Below, piece after piece: positions 40,674 to 49,376 of a DNA stretch of 64,000 bases. The stretch spans positions 169,963 through 233,962 of the forward strand of contig NZ_JABVXC010000005.1 of NCBI RefSeq assembly GCF_013349955.1, given 5' to 3'. The notes beneath the pieces are model-generated. The model was not told the origin of the DNA, ran no database searches, and saw only the letters and a program-made list of their open reading frames with translations. This stretch comes from Onishia taeanensis. Lineage in GTDB: Bacteria; Pseudomonadota; Gammaproteobacteria; Pseudomonadales; Halomonadaceae. Each line of letters starts with the position of its first letter. Position 1 is the first letter of the stretch. The position numbers and the translations under genes were made by a program.

Positions 40674-41840
40674 ATGAGTGATGCTGCCAACGATGCTGCC
40701 AACAACGCGACCGGAACCGCCATCGGCGTGCTAGGCGCCGGCCAACTGGGCCGCATGCTGGCGCTGGCGGGCTATCCGCTGGCCAACCGCTTCGTGTTCC
40801 TGGATACCACCGGCAATCCGAGCGCCGGCATCGGTGAGGTGATGATCCTCGAACCGAAAGACCAGCAGCGCCAGCTCGAAGAGTTCCTCGCCAAGGTCGA
40901 CCTGGTCACCTACGAGTTCGAACATCTGCCGGTGTCGCTGGTGCAGGCCATTGAGGCGCACAAGCCGGTCTATCCGTCCAGCGAGGCGATTCGCGTCTGC
41001 CAGAACCGGGCTGAAGAAAAGGCGTTGTTCGATCGTTTGCATATTCCCACGCCAGCCTATCGCCTGGTCGAGAGCGCTGAGGAACTCGAGGCCGCGGCCC
41101 GCGAACTGGGCACGCCGGTGGTCGCCAAGTCGGTCACCGAGGGTTATGACGGCAAGGGACAGGCGGTGCTCAAGTCGCCGGACGAGGCTAAGGACGCCTG
41201 GGCATCGATCAAGCATTCCCGGCTGATTGTCGAAGCCTTTGTCGACTTCGTGCGCGAGGTGTCGATCATCGCCGTGCGCGGCCGCGACGGCCAGGTGGTC
41301 TTCTATCCGATGGCCGAGAACCAGCACGTCGATGGCATCCTGCGCTATTCGGTGGCGCCGCTGCCGGACCTCGATGACAGCGTCCAGCAGACCGCCGACG
41401 ATTATATCCGCGCGCTGCTCGATGAGCTGGACTACGTCGGGGTGCTGACGCTTGAGCTGTTTCAGACCCGCGACGGCGGCCTGATGGCCAACGAAATGGC
41501 GCCCCGGGTCCACAACTCCGGCCACTGGAGCCAGGACGGCGCGGCGACCAGCCAGTTCGAGAACCATCTGCGCGCCATCCAGGGCCTACCCCTGGGTGAT
41601 ACCGCGGCTCGGGCGCCGACCTGCATGGTCAATGTGATCGGTCGCGAGGGCGATCCCGCCGAGATTCTCGCCATCGAGGACGCCCACCTGCATCGCTACG
41701 GCAAGAGCGAGCGGGCCGGGCGTAAGCTTGGTCACGTCAATCTGGTGGCGCCGACCCATACGGCGCTGATGGAGAAGGTCCGCGCCTGTGCCGCCCTGCT
41801 GCCCGGGGCGCCGGCGCCGAAGATGAGCTTCGAAGGCTAA
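40674..41840 (+). CDS. purK: N5-carboxyaminoimidazole ribonucleotide synthase
   Basis: A 388-aa ATP-grasp enzyme that carboxylates AIR to N5-CAIR. IGVLGAGQLGRMLALAG near 18, KSVTEGYDGKGQ near 156 and NEMAPRVHNSGHWS near 272 are PurK hallmarks. GAGGAG precedes ATG 40674. The N-terminus has a short Asn/Ala repeat (NDAANNATG). A terminator follows. Confidence 0.96.
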   Translation: MSDAANDAANNATGTAIGVLGAGQLGRMLALAGYPLANRFVFLDTTGNPSAGIGEVMILEPKDQQRQLEEFLAKVDLVTYEFEHLPVSLVQAIEAHKPVYPSSEAIRVCQNRAEEKALFDRLHIPTPAYRLVESAEELEAAARELGTPVVAKSVTEGYDGKGQAVLKSPDEAKDAWASIKHSRLIVEAFVDFVREVSIIAVRGRDGQVVFYPMAENQHVDGILRYSVAPLPDLDDSVQQTADDYIRALLDELDYVGVLTLELFQTRDGGLMANEMAPRVHNSGHWSQDGAATSQFENHLRAIQGLPLGDTAARAPTCMVNVIGREGDPAEILAIEDAHLHRYGKSERAGRKLGHVNLVAPTHTALMEKVRACAALLPGAPAPKMSFEG

Positions 41841-41901
41841 TATTGTTAGACAGGTCTTTTTAGACAGACCCTCGTTCGCTGATTAGCGGCCGAGCAAGAA
41901 C

Positions 41902-41932
41902 GACGCCGCACCTCTCGGAGTGCGGCGTCTTT
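41902..41932 (+). terminator. Terminator after purEK
   Basis: GACGCCGCAC (41902-41911) pairs with GTGCGGCGTC (41920-41929), eight-base loop, followed by TTT. The T-tract is short. Confidence 0.75.
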
Positions 41933-41976
41933 GCGTGTGATCGGCAATCTTGATCGCAGGGGGTGGACCTGGAGGG

Positions 41977-43020
41977 TTAGCCCATCAGCGCCAGGCTTGC
42001 CAGCCCGCCCCCCAGCATCAGCAGCGTGAAGAGACACAGCGCCAGGACCAGCGGCTTGACGCCCAGCGCCTTGAGGCTCGCCAGTCGGGTGTTGAGGCCG
42101 AGTGCGCCCATGGCCATGGTAAGGGCTAGCTGGCCGGTCATCACCAGCCCTTGGTGCAGCGCCGCCGGCAGCGTGATCAGGCTGTTGAAGATGACCATGG
42201 CCACGAAGCCGAAAGCGAACCAGGGAATCGTCATGCCGCCTGCTGGGCGCCCGGCGCTTTCATCGGCATTCTCTGCCGTGCGGTTCAGCCACCAGCGGCC
42301 GACGATCAGCAGGAAGGGGACCAGCATCATCACCCGCACCAGCTTGACGATCACCGCATTGGCCAGCGCATCGGGGCCGACCGCGTCACCGGCAGCGACG
42401 ACCTGGGCGACCTCATGCACGGTGGCGCCGATGTAGATGCCGAAGAGGCCTTCGGGCATTCCGGTCAGTGGATAGAGCAGCGGATAGACCAGCATGGCCA
42501 GCGAGCCGAACAGCACGACGGTAGCCACTGCCATCGAGGCGGCAGCAGGGCGCGCGCGGATCGTGGTCTCGGTGGCCAGCACCGCGGCGGCGCCGCAGAT
42601 GGCGCTACCGGCGCTGGTCAGCAGGGCAGTCTCCCGGTCCAGGCCCAACCAGCGGGTGCCGAGCTGGTAGCCGATGACAAGTACGCTTGAGATGACCAGC
42701 AGGTCGAGCAGCACAATCCTGGGGCCCAGTGCCATCACCTGCTCGAGCGTCAGCGACAGCCCGAACAGTACGATGCCGCCGCGCAGCAGCCAGCGGGTGG
42801 CAAAGGCGAGGCCGGGTCCGGTGCGCTCGAAAAACCCCCGGCTGGTCAGGCCGCTGGGAAGAAGGGGGTGCAGCTTCTTAGCGGGTATATTGCCGAGCAC
42901 CAGGCCCAGCAGCAGCGCAAACACCAGCGGGCTCATGCCGCTGTCGGCGAGCCCCGGCAGGGCGGCCGCGCCGGTGCCGGCCAATGAAACGAGCGCACAG
43001 AGCAGCAGGCCTTGCCACAT
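41977..43020 (-). CDS. yeiH: YeiH family (UPF0324) putative sulfate exporter
   Basis: A 347-aa membrane protein with many hydrophobic segments. Family marks: LLRGGIVLFGLSLTLEQV, TSAGSAICGAAAVLATE and GATVHEVAQVVAAG. YeiH/UPF0324 proteins are annotated as putative sulfate exporters. ATG 43020 is preferred to an upstream GTG at 43050 because GAGGAG lies 9 bases before it. It is divergent from a LysR gene, the usual YeiE-YeiH arrangement. Confidence 0.88.
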   Translation of the reverse strand: MWQGLLLCALVSLAGTGAAALPGLADSGMSPLVFALLLGLVLGNIPAKKLHPLLPSGLTSRGFFERTGPGLAFATRWLLRGGIVLFGLSLTLEQVMALGPRIVLLDLLVISSVLVIGYQLGTRWLGLDRETALLTSAGSAICGAAAVLATETTIRARPAAASMAVATVVLFGSLAMLVYPLLYPLTGMPEGLFGIYIGATVHEVAQVVAAGDAVGPDALANAVIVKLVRVMMLVPFLLIVGRWWLNRTAENADESAGRPAGGMTIPWFAFGFVAMVIFNSLITLPAALHQGLVMTGQLALTMAMGALGLNTRLASLKALGVKPLVLALCLFTLLMLGGGLASLALMG

Positions 43021-43075
43021 GAGTCGGATCTCCTCGAAGGATGAGTCCACAAGGCTAGGCGAGGTTAGATCGAAA

Positions 43076-43093
43076 CGTTATGTTTTAATAACG
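43076..43093. promoter_or_regulatory. Palindrome between yeiH and its LysR gene
   Basis: A perfect inverted repeat CGTTAT-N6-ATAACG in the 97-bp divergent intergenic space, 25 bp from the LysR start and 56 bp from yeiH. The likely operator of the LysR regulator (inferred). Confidence 0.65.
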
Positions 43094-43117
43094 ATATCCC
43101 TATTCGGTAGAGCCGAT

Positions 43118-44044
43118 ATGACGCCCCCCGTGAGTTTTCGCCAGCTACAGGTCTTCGTGACGGTGGCCCGCAGCGGCACCGTGAGCGCCGCTTCCCGTCA
43201 GTTGAGCCTTTCTCAGTCGGCGACCAGTCAGGCGCTGTCAGATCTGGAGCGGGCGCTCGAGGTGGCCCTCTTCGAGCGGCTGGGCCGCCGCCTGCGCCTC
43301 AATGATCGTGGACGTCACCTGCTGCCTCAGGCCGAGCGCTTGCTCGATGGCATGCAGGAGTTTGTCGCTTCGGCCCGGGAGCCGGAAGGGGCGTTGCGCG
43401 GTACCTTGACGGTGTCGGCCAGCGCCACCATCGGTACCTATCTGCTGCCGCCCCTGGCGGGTGTCTTCGGTGAGCGTCATCCGGGCGCCGACCTGCGCCT
43501 GAGGCTGCGCAACAGCGGCGAGGTGATGACGGACCTGTTGCGCTTCGAGGCGGACCTTGGCCTGATCGAGGGGCAGTGCCACGAACCCGGCCTGGCCAGC
43601 GAGACCTGGTGCGATGATGAGCTGCTGGTGGTCGCCAGTCCCCGTCACTCGCTGGCTGTGCGGCAAGACCTCGATGGCGAGGCGCTGGCCGAGGCCCGAT
43701 GGATTCTTCGCGAGCAGGGCTCTGGCACCCGTGAGGTCTTCGAGGCGGCGATGGCACCGGTGCTGCAGGCGGCGCCTTCGCACCGCCTGCGGGTGCGCAT
43801 GGAGCTTGGTCAGCACGAGGCCATCAAGCAGGCAGTGAAGGCGGGTTTGGGGCTCGGCTGCCTGTCGCGGCTCAGTGTGGTGGGGGAGCTCGAGCGTGGC
43901 GAACTGGTGGCGCTCTCAACGCCGCTGTCGCTGGTGCGATCCTTCTCGTTGGTGTGGCACCCCGAGCGCTATCGCAGCCCGTTGTGGCAGGCCTTCAAGG
44001 TATTCTTGGGCGAGCAGCGCAGGGAGTTTTCGTACAAAACTTAG
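43118..44044 (+). CDS. LysR regulator of yeiH (YeiE-like)
   Basis: A 308-aa LysR protein with HTH (FRQLQVFVTVARSGTVSAASRQLSLSQSATSQALSDLE, about 6-45) and a CysB/CbbR-like effector domain (GTLTVSASATIGTYLLPPLAGVFGERHP). ATG 43118 gives the standard start. It overlaps the convergent YqfO-like gene by 4 bp at its 3' end (44041-44044). Confidence 0.9.
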   Translation: MTPPVSFRQLQVFVTVARSGTVSAASRQLSLSQSATSQALSDLERALEVALFERLGRRLRLNDRGRHLLPQAERLLDGMQEFVASAREPEGALRGTLTVSASATIGTYLLPPLAGVFGERHPGADLRLRLRNSGEVMTDLLRFEADLGLIEGQCHEPGLASETWCDDELLVVASPRHSLAVRQDLDGEALAEARWILREQGSGTREVFEAAMAPVLQAAPSHRLRVRMELGQHEAIKQAVKAGLGLGCLSRLSVVGELERGELVALSTPLSLVRSFSLVWHPERYRSPLWQAFKVFLGEQRREFSYKT

Positions 44045-44352
44045 AAGTCTTCCAGTCTCCATACCTCATAGGCTGGCTCTTCATAGGGGTGAGCTTTCTT
44101 GAGGGCCGCCACGGCGTCGCGAATCAGCTCGTCCTGGCAGACCAGTTCGATCTTTACCTCTTCGACATGCGAAAGGCCGCCGACGCGACCGATATGCGGG
44201 TCGGCGCCGCTGAGCGGGCGAAACTGGCCGATGCCCGCCGTCTGGAAGCAGCAGGCTTCATAGTCACCGATGCGCCCGGCACCGCTTGCGAAGACGGCCT
44301 CTTTTACGATCTCAGCCGCTTCGGAGGGGGCGAAGAAGGCAAGCTTGTACAT
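44041..44352 (-). CDS. YqfO/NIF3 C-terminal-type protein
   Basis: A 103-aa protein: YKLAFFAPSEAAEIVKEAVF, GRIGDYEACCFQTAGIGQFRP and HPYEEPAYEVWRL. This matches the PII-like domain inserted in or appended to NIF3/YqfO proteins, found alone in many gammaproteobacteria. Role unknown; a small ligand-sensing or metal-binding role is possible. GGGAG precedes ATG 44352. Confidence 0.85.
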   Translation of the reverse strand: MYKLAFFAPSEAAEIVKEAVFASGAGRIGDYEACCFQTAGIGQFRPLSGADPHIGRVGGLSHVEEVKIELVCQDELIRDAVAALKKAHPYEEPAYEVWRLEDF

Positions 44353-44559
44353 GACTCTCTCCCTTATGAATGGGGGAAATGAAAAAAAACTTGTGCGATT
44401 GGAACTAATTGTCCAGCCTTTGTACAAATAGGTTGTGTGGTACAGGGCTGGCGCGACCCTTTCGCGTCCCGAAGGCCGCCTCGAGTGGCTACTTGAGCGA
44501 GGCGAGAAGCGCTCAAGGTCAATGTCTTTCCTAAGGTACGTCCTACAGGAGTAAGTTCC

Positions 44560-45069
44560 ATGAAAGCCATCGCAGTCGCAGCACCCCAGTGGATGGGCAT
44601 CGGCCTGGTTGGCATGATGCTCGCTGGCACGGTCCAGGCGGATGATCATGGTATGGCTAAGGCCGACATCGTCGATACCGCGATCGAAGCCGGTCAATTC
44701 GATACTCTGGTGGCCGCGGTCAAGGCCGCTGACCTTGTTGACACTCTCAAAGGAGAGGGGCCCTTTACCGTCTTCGCCCCCACCGACGACGCCTTCGCTG
44801 CCTTGCCGGACGGTACGCTCGACACCCTGTTGATGCCGGAAAACAAGGATCAGCTTCAAGCCGTACTGACCTACCATGTGGTACCCGGCAAGATCATGGC
44901 AGAAGACGCCATGTCTGCCAGCTCTGCTACCACCGTGCAGGGACAGGACCTGACCATCACCACCATGGACGGTCAGGTGATGATCAATGATGCCACCGTG
45001 ACTGCTGCCGATGTGATGGCGAGTAACGGCGTCATCCATGTGATCGACAAGGTCCTGATCCCCGAGTAA
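44560..45069 (+). CDS. Secreted fasciclin-domain protein
   Basis: A 169-aa protein with a signal peptide (to about residue 27, ending GTVQADD) and one fasciclin domain: [40 protein letters not shown], and [22 protein letters not shown]. Such proteins act at the cell surface or periplasm in adhesion or are of unknown role. CAGGAG precedes ATG 44560. Confidence 0.92.
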   Translation: MKAIAVAAPQWMGIGLVGMMLAGTVQADDHGMAKADIVDTAIEAGQFDTLVAAVKAADLVDTLKGEGPFTVFAPTDDAFAALPDGTLDTLLMPENKDQLQAVLTYHVVPGKIMAEDAMSASSATTVQGQDLTITTMDGQVMINDATVTAADVMASNGVIHVIDKVLIPE

Positions 45070-45174
45070 GGCGACGATGCCTGAGCTGATGTCCGTATTC
45101 GGTGCGGCATGAGTATCGGGGTTCATCGAGCGGCCTGCTCCTAGTCAGCCCGACACCATCCCGTCGTGCCCCTG

Positions 45175-45203
45175 TACCGCCTCCCTCGGGAGGCGGTATT
45201 TTT
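45175..45203 (+). terminator. Terminator after fasciclin gene
   Basis: TACCGCCTCCC (45175-45185) pairs with GGGAGGCGGTA (45188-45198), followed by five T. Confidence 0.92.
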
Positions 45204-45259
45204 GTGGCTGGGCATATACAGCATTGATGGAAACATCATTCACCTGGCTGGAGATGAGC

Positions 45260-46105
45260 ATGGACGATCAATTGAGCGCGTTGTTGGAGCGTCTGGATCT
45301 CGAGCCCAGCGGGGCTCTATCGCCGCTGAGCGGCGGTGATATCGCCGAGGTGGCGGGTCTTGAGACTCGGCAGGGCACGATAGTGGTCAAACGTGACGAT
45401 CCGCAGCGCCTGGCCGGCGAGGCCGAGGGACTCAGTGTTCTGCATGATGCCTTGGCAGGGAGTGCGCTGCGAGTGCCCAGGGTGCTGGGTCAGGAAGGCC
45501 CCTGGCTACTGATGGAGGCGCTGAACGTTGCGCCGCGCACGGCCGCCAGCGAGGCCGAACTGGGTGAGGGCCTGCGGATACTGCACGCTGTGACCCTTGA
45601 GGCCCACGGCTGGTCCCGGGACAACGCCTGTGGCCAAACGCCCCAGCCCAATGCCTGGCTCGATGACGGTCGCGCCTTCCAGCGTGAACGCCGCTTGACG
45701 CCCCTGGCGGCCGCCTGTCATGAGCAGGGGCTATGCGATCAGCGACTGAGAGCACGGGTGGCAAGAGTCGCCGAGCGACTCGACGACTGGCTGCCCGACG
45801 CCCCAGCCAGCCTGGTTCATGGCGATCTGTGGTCGGGCAACGTCATGCATACCGACCGCGGCCCGGCGCTTATCGATCCGGCGGTGTATGCCCATTACCC
45901 GGAAGTCGACCTCGCCATGCTGACGCTGTTTGGCATGCCGTCGCCGGCCTTCTTCGAGGCCTACTGGAACGGCAAGCGCCCCGGCGATTGGCCGAGGCGG
46001 GAAGCCCTGTTCCAGCTCTATCCGCTGCTGAATCATCTACTGATGTTCGGTGGCAGCTACCGGGGCGCCGTGGAACGTGCCCTGACCCGCGTCGAGCAGG
46101 ACTAG
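45260..46105 (+). CDS. Fructosamine kinase family protein
   Basis: A 281-aa small-molecule kinase with LSGGDIAEVAGL near the start, VVKRDDP (ATP lysine), the catalytic loop LVHGDLWSGN near 190 and ALIDPAVYAHYPEVDLAM. The family phosphorylates ketoamines (Amadori products, ribulosamines) so that sugars leave damaged proteins. ATG 45260 is preferred, with GGAG 6 bases upstream; earlier in-frame starts at 45227 and 45254 are possible. Confidence 0.88.
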   Translation: MDDQLSALLERLDLEPSGALSPLSGGDIAEVAGLETRQGTIVVKRDDPQRLAGEAEGLSVLHDALAGSALRVPRVLGQEGPWLLMEALNVAPRTAASEAELGEGLRILHAVTLEAHGWSRDNACGQTPQPNAWLDDGRAFQRERRLTPLAAACHEQGLCDQRLRARVARVAERLDDWLPDAPASLVHGDLWSGNVMHTDRGPALIDPAVYAHYPEVDLAMLTLFGMPSPAFFEAYWNGKRPGDWPRREALFQLYPLLNHLLMFGGSYRGAVERALTRVEQD

Positions 46106-46174
46106 GGGCGACGAAAGCTGATCAAAGCGCGGGCAGCAGAAGCGGTGAGGTAGCGACCCGCTCAGCGCTCGCTG

Positions 46175-47086
46175 TCAAACGCTTATCCTGCGCTTCAGCC
46201 AGTCGCGCCCGCGCTGCCACCAATGCCGCGCAGATGGCGCCGTGGTGATGGCGGGGCGTCGCAGGAAGTCGGCGATGGGAGCCACTTGGCTGGGGCGATC
46301 GAGCATCGGTGCGTGACCGCAGCCCGGCACTTCCAGGCTGACGAGTGCCGGCTGCTCCTGTCGCATGCGCTCGATGCTCTCGTGGGCCAGCAGCGGCGAG
46401 GTCGCGCCGCGAATCACCATCAGTGGGCATTGAATGGCGCGCCAGTCGGCCCAGGTATCGCGTGGCGTGTCATGGATGAATTGCTCGCCGATGCGCGGAT
46501 CGTAATGGTAGGTCCAACTGCCATCGGGCAGGCGTCGAGCGCTGTCCAGCGCCAGCTGTCGCCAGGCATCCTCGCTGTCGATGCCAAATCCCACATAGTG
46601 TTCGCGCAGCTCGGCTTCCAGGTCGCCGAAGTTGACGAAGCGATGCATGGCGCCGAAATAGGTCGCGAGACTCGATAGGCCATCCGGATCCAGCTCCGGG
46701 CCGACATCATTGAGCACCAGGCGTTCGATGCGTGAGGCGGTAGTGGGCTCGGCGGCGAGCAGCATGCCCAGGAGGCCCCCCATCGAGGTGCCGACCCAGG
46801 GCACTCGCTCGAGCTCGAAGTGGTCGAGCAGGGCGATGGCGACTTGCTGGTAGTGCTCATACAGATAGTCATGGGCGGGATAGAGCGACCAGCTGGAGAG
46901 ACCACGCCCCGGCGTGTCGGGGGCCAGTACGCGCCACCCGGGGCCCAGCTCGCGCGCCAGGGCCGCAAAATCGCCGCCGTGGCGGGCCAGCCCGTGCCAG
47001 GCGACCAGCGTGCGCGGAGCCTCGGGATTCCAGATGCGCACTGCGATCTGCAGTGCTCTGACCTTGACCAGTTCCAGGCGATCCAT
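46175..47086 (-). CDS. Alpha/beta hydrolase
   Basis: A 303-aa alpha/beta-hydrolase-fold protein. VAWHGLARHGGDF (oxyanion region) near 28, nucleophile elbow VGTSMGG near 97, and C-terminal GCGHAPMLDRPSQ with the catalytic His. The substrate cannot be told. It is divergent from the tolC-type gene, with a 482-bp gap. Confidence 0.88.
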   Translation of the reverse strand: MDRLELVKVRALQIAVRIWNPEAPRTLVAWHGLARHGGDFAALARELGPGWRVLAPDTPGRGLSSWSLYPAHDYLYEHYQQVAIALLDHFELERVPWVGTSMGGLLGMLLAAEPTTASRIERLVLNDVGPELDPDGLSSLATYFGAMHRFVNFGDLEAELREHYVGFGIDSEDAWRQLALDSARRLPDGSWTYHYDPRIGEQFIHDTPRDTWADWRAIQCPLMVIRGATSPLLAHESIERMRQEQPALVSLEVPGCGHAPMLDRPSQVAPIADFLRRPAITTAPSARHWWQRGRDWLKRRISV

Positions 47087-47568
47087 AGTGCCGACCCTTT
47101 GATGTGGTGCAGAGGTATATGGTGGAAAGCTATGTGAGGCAGCGCCATATAGCCTGCCCTGCGTGAAGTCGGCAGAGGCGTGCTGTTTGGCGGAGCGCTA
47201 TGCTGCCATGCAGCATAGACTACAACATCGACAGCCAGATGCCATGACGGTGAGTGCGATTGAATGGTTGAGGTCGCCGGAGGTGCCTGCAGAGCGCCTT
47301 GATGTTTATCAGCACACCCAACAGCGCGGCGATAAGCCGTTTTCCAGCAGGAGCCGAGTGCCGATAGGCAGGCTCAATCATGGTCGAAAAAAGGAATAAT
47401 CATTAGCTTGCTAGTATACATACACGTATGTAGCTATAATGCCCGCCAATTGACATAAGCGTGAACCGTCGTTTCTGGCATGATGTCTAGCGACGGAGAG
47501 GGGGACGGGTGATAGCGCTTCCCCCTATGCTATATCTGTCTCCATCTTCCCTTGACCAAGGAAAGCTC
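47087..47568. other. Intergenic upstream of tolC-type gene
   Basis: 482 bp between divergent genes. It holds an inverted repeat CTATGCTGC-CAT-GCAGCATAG at 47198-47218, about 110 bp upstream of the hydrolase start, and the TetR-type palindrome at 47417-47432 listed separately. No convincing gene: a short open frame at 47163-47399 lacks an ATG start and a family match. Confidence 0.6.
47417..47432. promoter_or_regulatory. TetR operator candidate upstream of tolC gene
   Basis: Perfect palindrome TACATACACGTATGTA, followed by a TATAAT -10-like hexamer at 47435-47440. It matches palindromes before the adaptor gene (49289) and the tetR gene (54679), and resembles known AcrR-type sites (TACATACA...TGTATGTA). 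A bound repressor would block the promoter. Confidence 0.75.
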
Positions 47569-49032
47569 ATGCCGCTCATCACTGATCTCTCTGCATCCGG
47601 CAGGCGCCTGACTCGACGGGCCATCATGCTGCCCCTGGCGCTGTCCATTGCCCTGGCAAGCCAGGCTCAGGGCGCCGACCTGCTGACTATCGCAAGCGAT
47701 TCTCTGGAAAACGATGCCAGCCTTGCCTCAGCGCGAGCCAACCTGAAAAGCACCCAGGAAAGTCGTGACGTTGCCGGTGGTGACCTGCTGCCGCAGATCA
47801 ATGCCTCTGCCGAGTTGGCGAACAACCGCACCTACGACAGCCAGCAGTCGACCATGTCCAGTGTGGGCGCCAGCCAGAGCGCGGATGATGACTACAACAG
47901 CGGCAGCCTGGCCCTCGATGCCAGCCAGGCGTTGTACGACGCGGCCAATGCACGTGAAGTGGATCGGGCCGAGAACCAGGTCGATCAGGAAAGGCTATCG
48001 CTGATTGCCAGTGAGCAGGAGCTGCTGTTTGATGCGTCGACCGCGTATTTCGAGATTCTGCGCGCCAATGACATTCTCGCTGCCCGTCGAGCTCAGGAAC
48101 GTGCTATCTCGCGCCAGCTGGAGCAGGCACGAGAGCAATTCGAGGTCGGCCTGATCGCGATTACCGACGTCGAGGAGGCCCGCGCCAGCTTCGACCAGGC
48201 TCGGGCCGAGCGCATCACTGCCCAGAGCGACCTGGAGGTCAGCTTCGAGGAACTCGAACGCCTGACCGGTAAGCGCTACCAGAGCATCCAGAGCCTTACC
48301 GAAGACCTGCCGGTCGAGCTGCCGACGCCCTCTGAACGTGATGCTTGGGTCGATATGGCCCTCGAGGAAAGCCCGCTGTTGAAAAGCGCCATGGCAGCGG
48401 TCGACGTCTCGCGCTCAAGCGTCGATATTTCCAAGGCGGCGCGTCTGCCGGTGGTCGAGGCCTTTGCCGCCTACAACTATGCCGACAGCGATCGCGACCA
48501 GGTCGAGGGTCACGACTCGTCCAGCCAGCTCGGCGTGCGCGCCAGCCTGCCGCTGTATACTGGCGGCTCGACCAGCGCTCAGATTCGCCAGAGCACCTAC
48601 ACACTGGAAGCCACTCAGTATGATGCCGAGGCGCAGCGTCGCCTGACCATCCAGCAGGTGCGCTCGCTTTACACCCAGGTGCGCAACGATGTCGCCACCG
48701 TGGAGGCGCGCCGTCAGGCAGTGGTTTCCAACCGCAGCGCCCTGGACGCGACTCGTTCGGGCTATGAGGTCGGCACCCGAAACATCGTCGACGTCCTGGC
48801 GGCTGAACAGAACCTTTACGACGCGATTTCCAACCTGGCCGAGGCGCGCTATGACTATGTGCTCGACAAGCTCGAGTTGCGCCAGCAGGCCGGAACCCTG
48901 GATGTCGAGGTGATTCGCGAGTTGAATGCTCAGCTCAGCGCCGATCAGGCCGTGCTGCTGGAAGTCAGCAGGGATAGCGACTCCTATGATTCCATGATGG
49001 ATATCGGCGAGCGTCCGCAACCCGACGCCTGA
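47569..49032 (+). CDS. TolC family outer-membrane channel
   Basis: A 487-aa outer-membrane efflux protein with a signal peptide (RRAIMLPLALSIALASQAQGA). It shows the two-fold OEP repeat: Ala/Gln/Asp-rich helices, LALDASQALYDAANAREVD near 125, FEVGLIAITDVEEARASFDQARAE near 200 and GYEVGTRNIVDVLAAEQNLYDAISNLAEARYDYV near 400. It provides the exit duct for the downstream adaptor and RND pump. ATG 47569 has AAGGA upstream. Confidence 0.93.
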   Translation: MPLITDLSASGRRLTRRAIMLPLALSIALASQAQGADLLTIASDSLENDASLASARANLKSTQESRDVAGGDLLPQINASAELANNRTYDSQQSTMSSVGASQSADDDYNSGSLALDASQALYDAANAREVDRAENQVDQERLSLIASEQELLFDASTAYFEILRANDILAARRAQERAISRQLEQAREQFEVGLIAITDVEEARASFDQARAERITAQSDLEVSFEELERLTGKRYQSIQSLTEDLPVELPTPSERDAWVDMALEESPLLKSAMAAVDVSRSSVDISKAARLPVVEAFAAYNYADSDRDQVEGHDSSSQLGVRASLPLYTGGSTSAQIRQSTYTLEATQYDAEAQRRLTIQQVRSLYTQVRNDVATVEARRQAVVSNRSALDATRSGYEVGTRNIVDVLAAEQNLYDAISNLAEARYDYVLDKLELRQQAGTLDVEVIRELNAQLSADQAVLLEVSRDSDSYDSMMDIGERPQPDA

Positions 49033-49152
49033 GCCATGGCCGCCGCTCCGTCGGGCGGTGGCTTCTGGCCTAGCTGGCCAGCGGTCCTGTTACCTAGCAG
49101 TGCCCCCCCCTCGCTGGCGCGTATCGCGCGACGGGTGAGTGAAGAGCCAGTC

Positions 49153-49194
49153 CATAAGAACCAGTTCATAAGAACCAGTTCAGAAGAACCAATG
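49153..49194. repeat. 14-bp x3 tandem repeat
   Basis: CATAAGAACCAGTT at 49153-49166 and 49167-49180, then a variant CAGAAGAACCAATG at 49181-49194. It lies between the tolC-type gene and the adaptor promoter. Confidence 0.88.
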
Positions 49195-49288
49195 ACCAGA
49201 ACCGGTCATCGATACGCGAGCTACCCATCGCCATACCCCTAGTGTCTCGGGCCTGAGTCTGCATCCAGGCCCGTTTCACACCGTCAAT

Positions 49289-49306
49289 ATCCATACATGT
49301 ATGGAT
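49289..49306. promoter_or_regulatory. TetR operator candidate upstream of adaptor gene
   Basis: Perfect 18-bp palindrome ATCCATACATGTATGGAT, sharing the CATAC-N2-GTATG core with the site at 47417. It ends 70 bp before the adaptor ATG. Confidence 0.75.
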
Positions 49307-49376
49307 GTTTAATGCCGGGCGTCGACGGTGGTGGACAAGCCACGCATTGATTTCATCATTCGAGTGGGAGACAGAC

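Larger units (their letters stand above)
49033..49376. other. Intergenic between tolC and adaptor genes
   Basis: 344 bp without a gene. It holds 14-bp tandem repeats at 49153-49194 and the palindrome at 49289-49306 (both listed separately). A CTGGCC/GGCCAG stem near 49065-49085 lacks a T-run, so some read-through from the tolC gene is possible. Confidence 0.6.

Noticed and set aside
47163..47399. 78-codon plus-strand frame before the pump operator
   Set aside because: No ATG start, no recognisable protein, and it holds regulatory inverted repeats.
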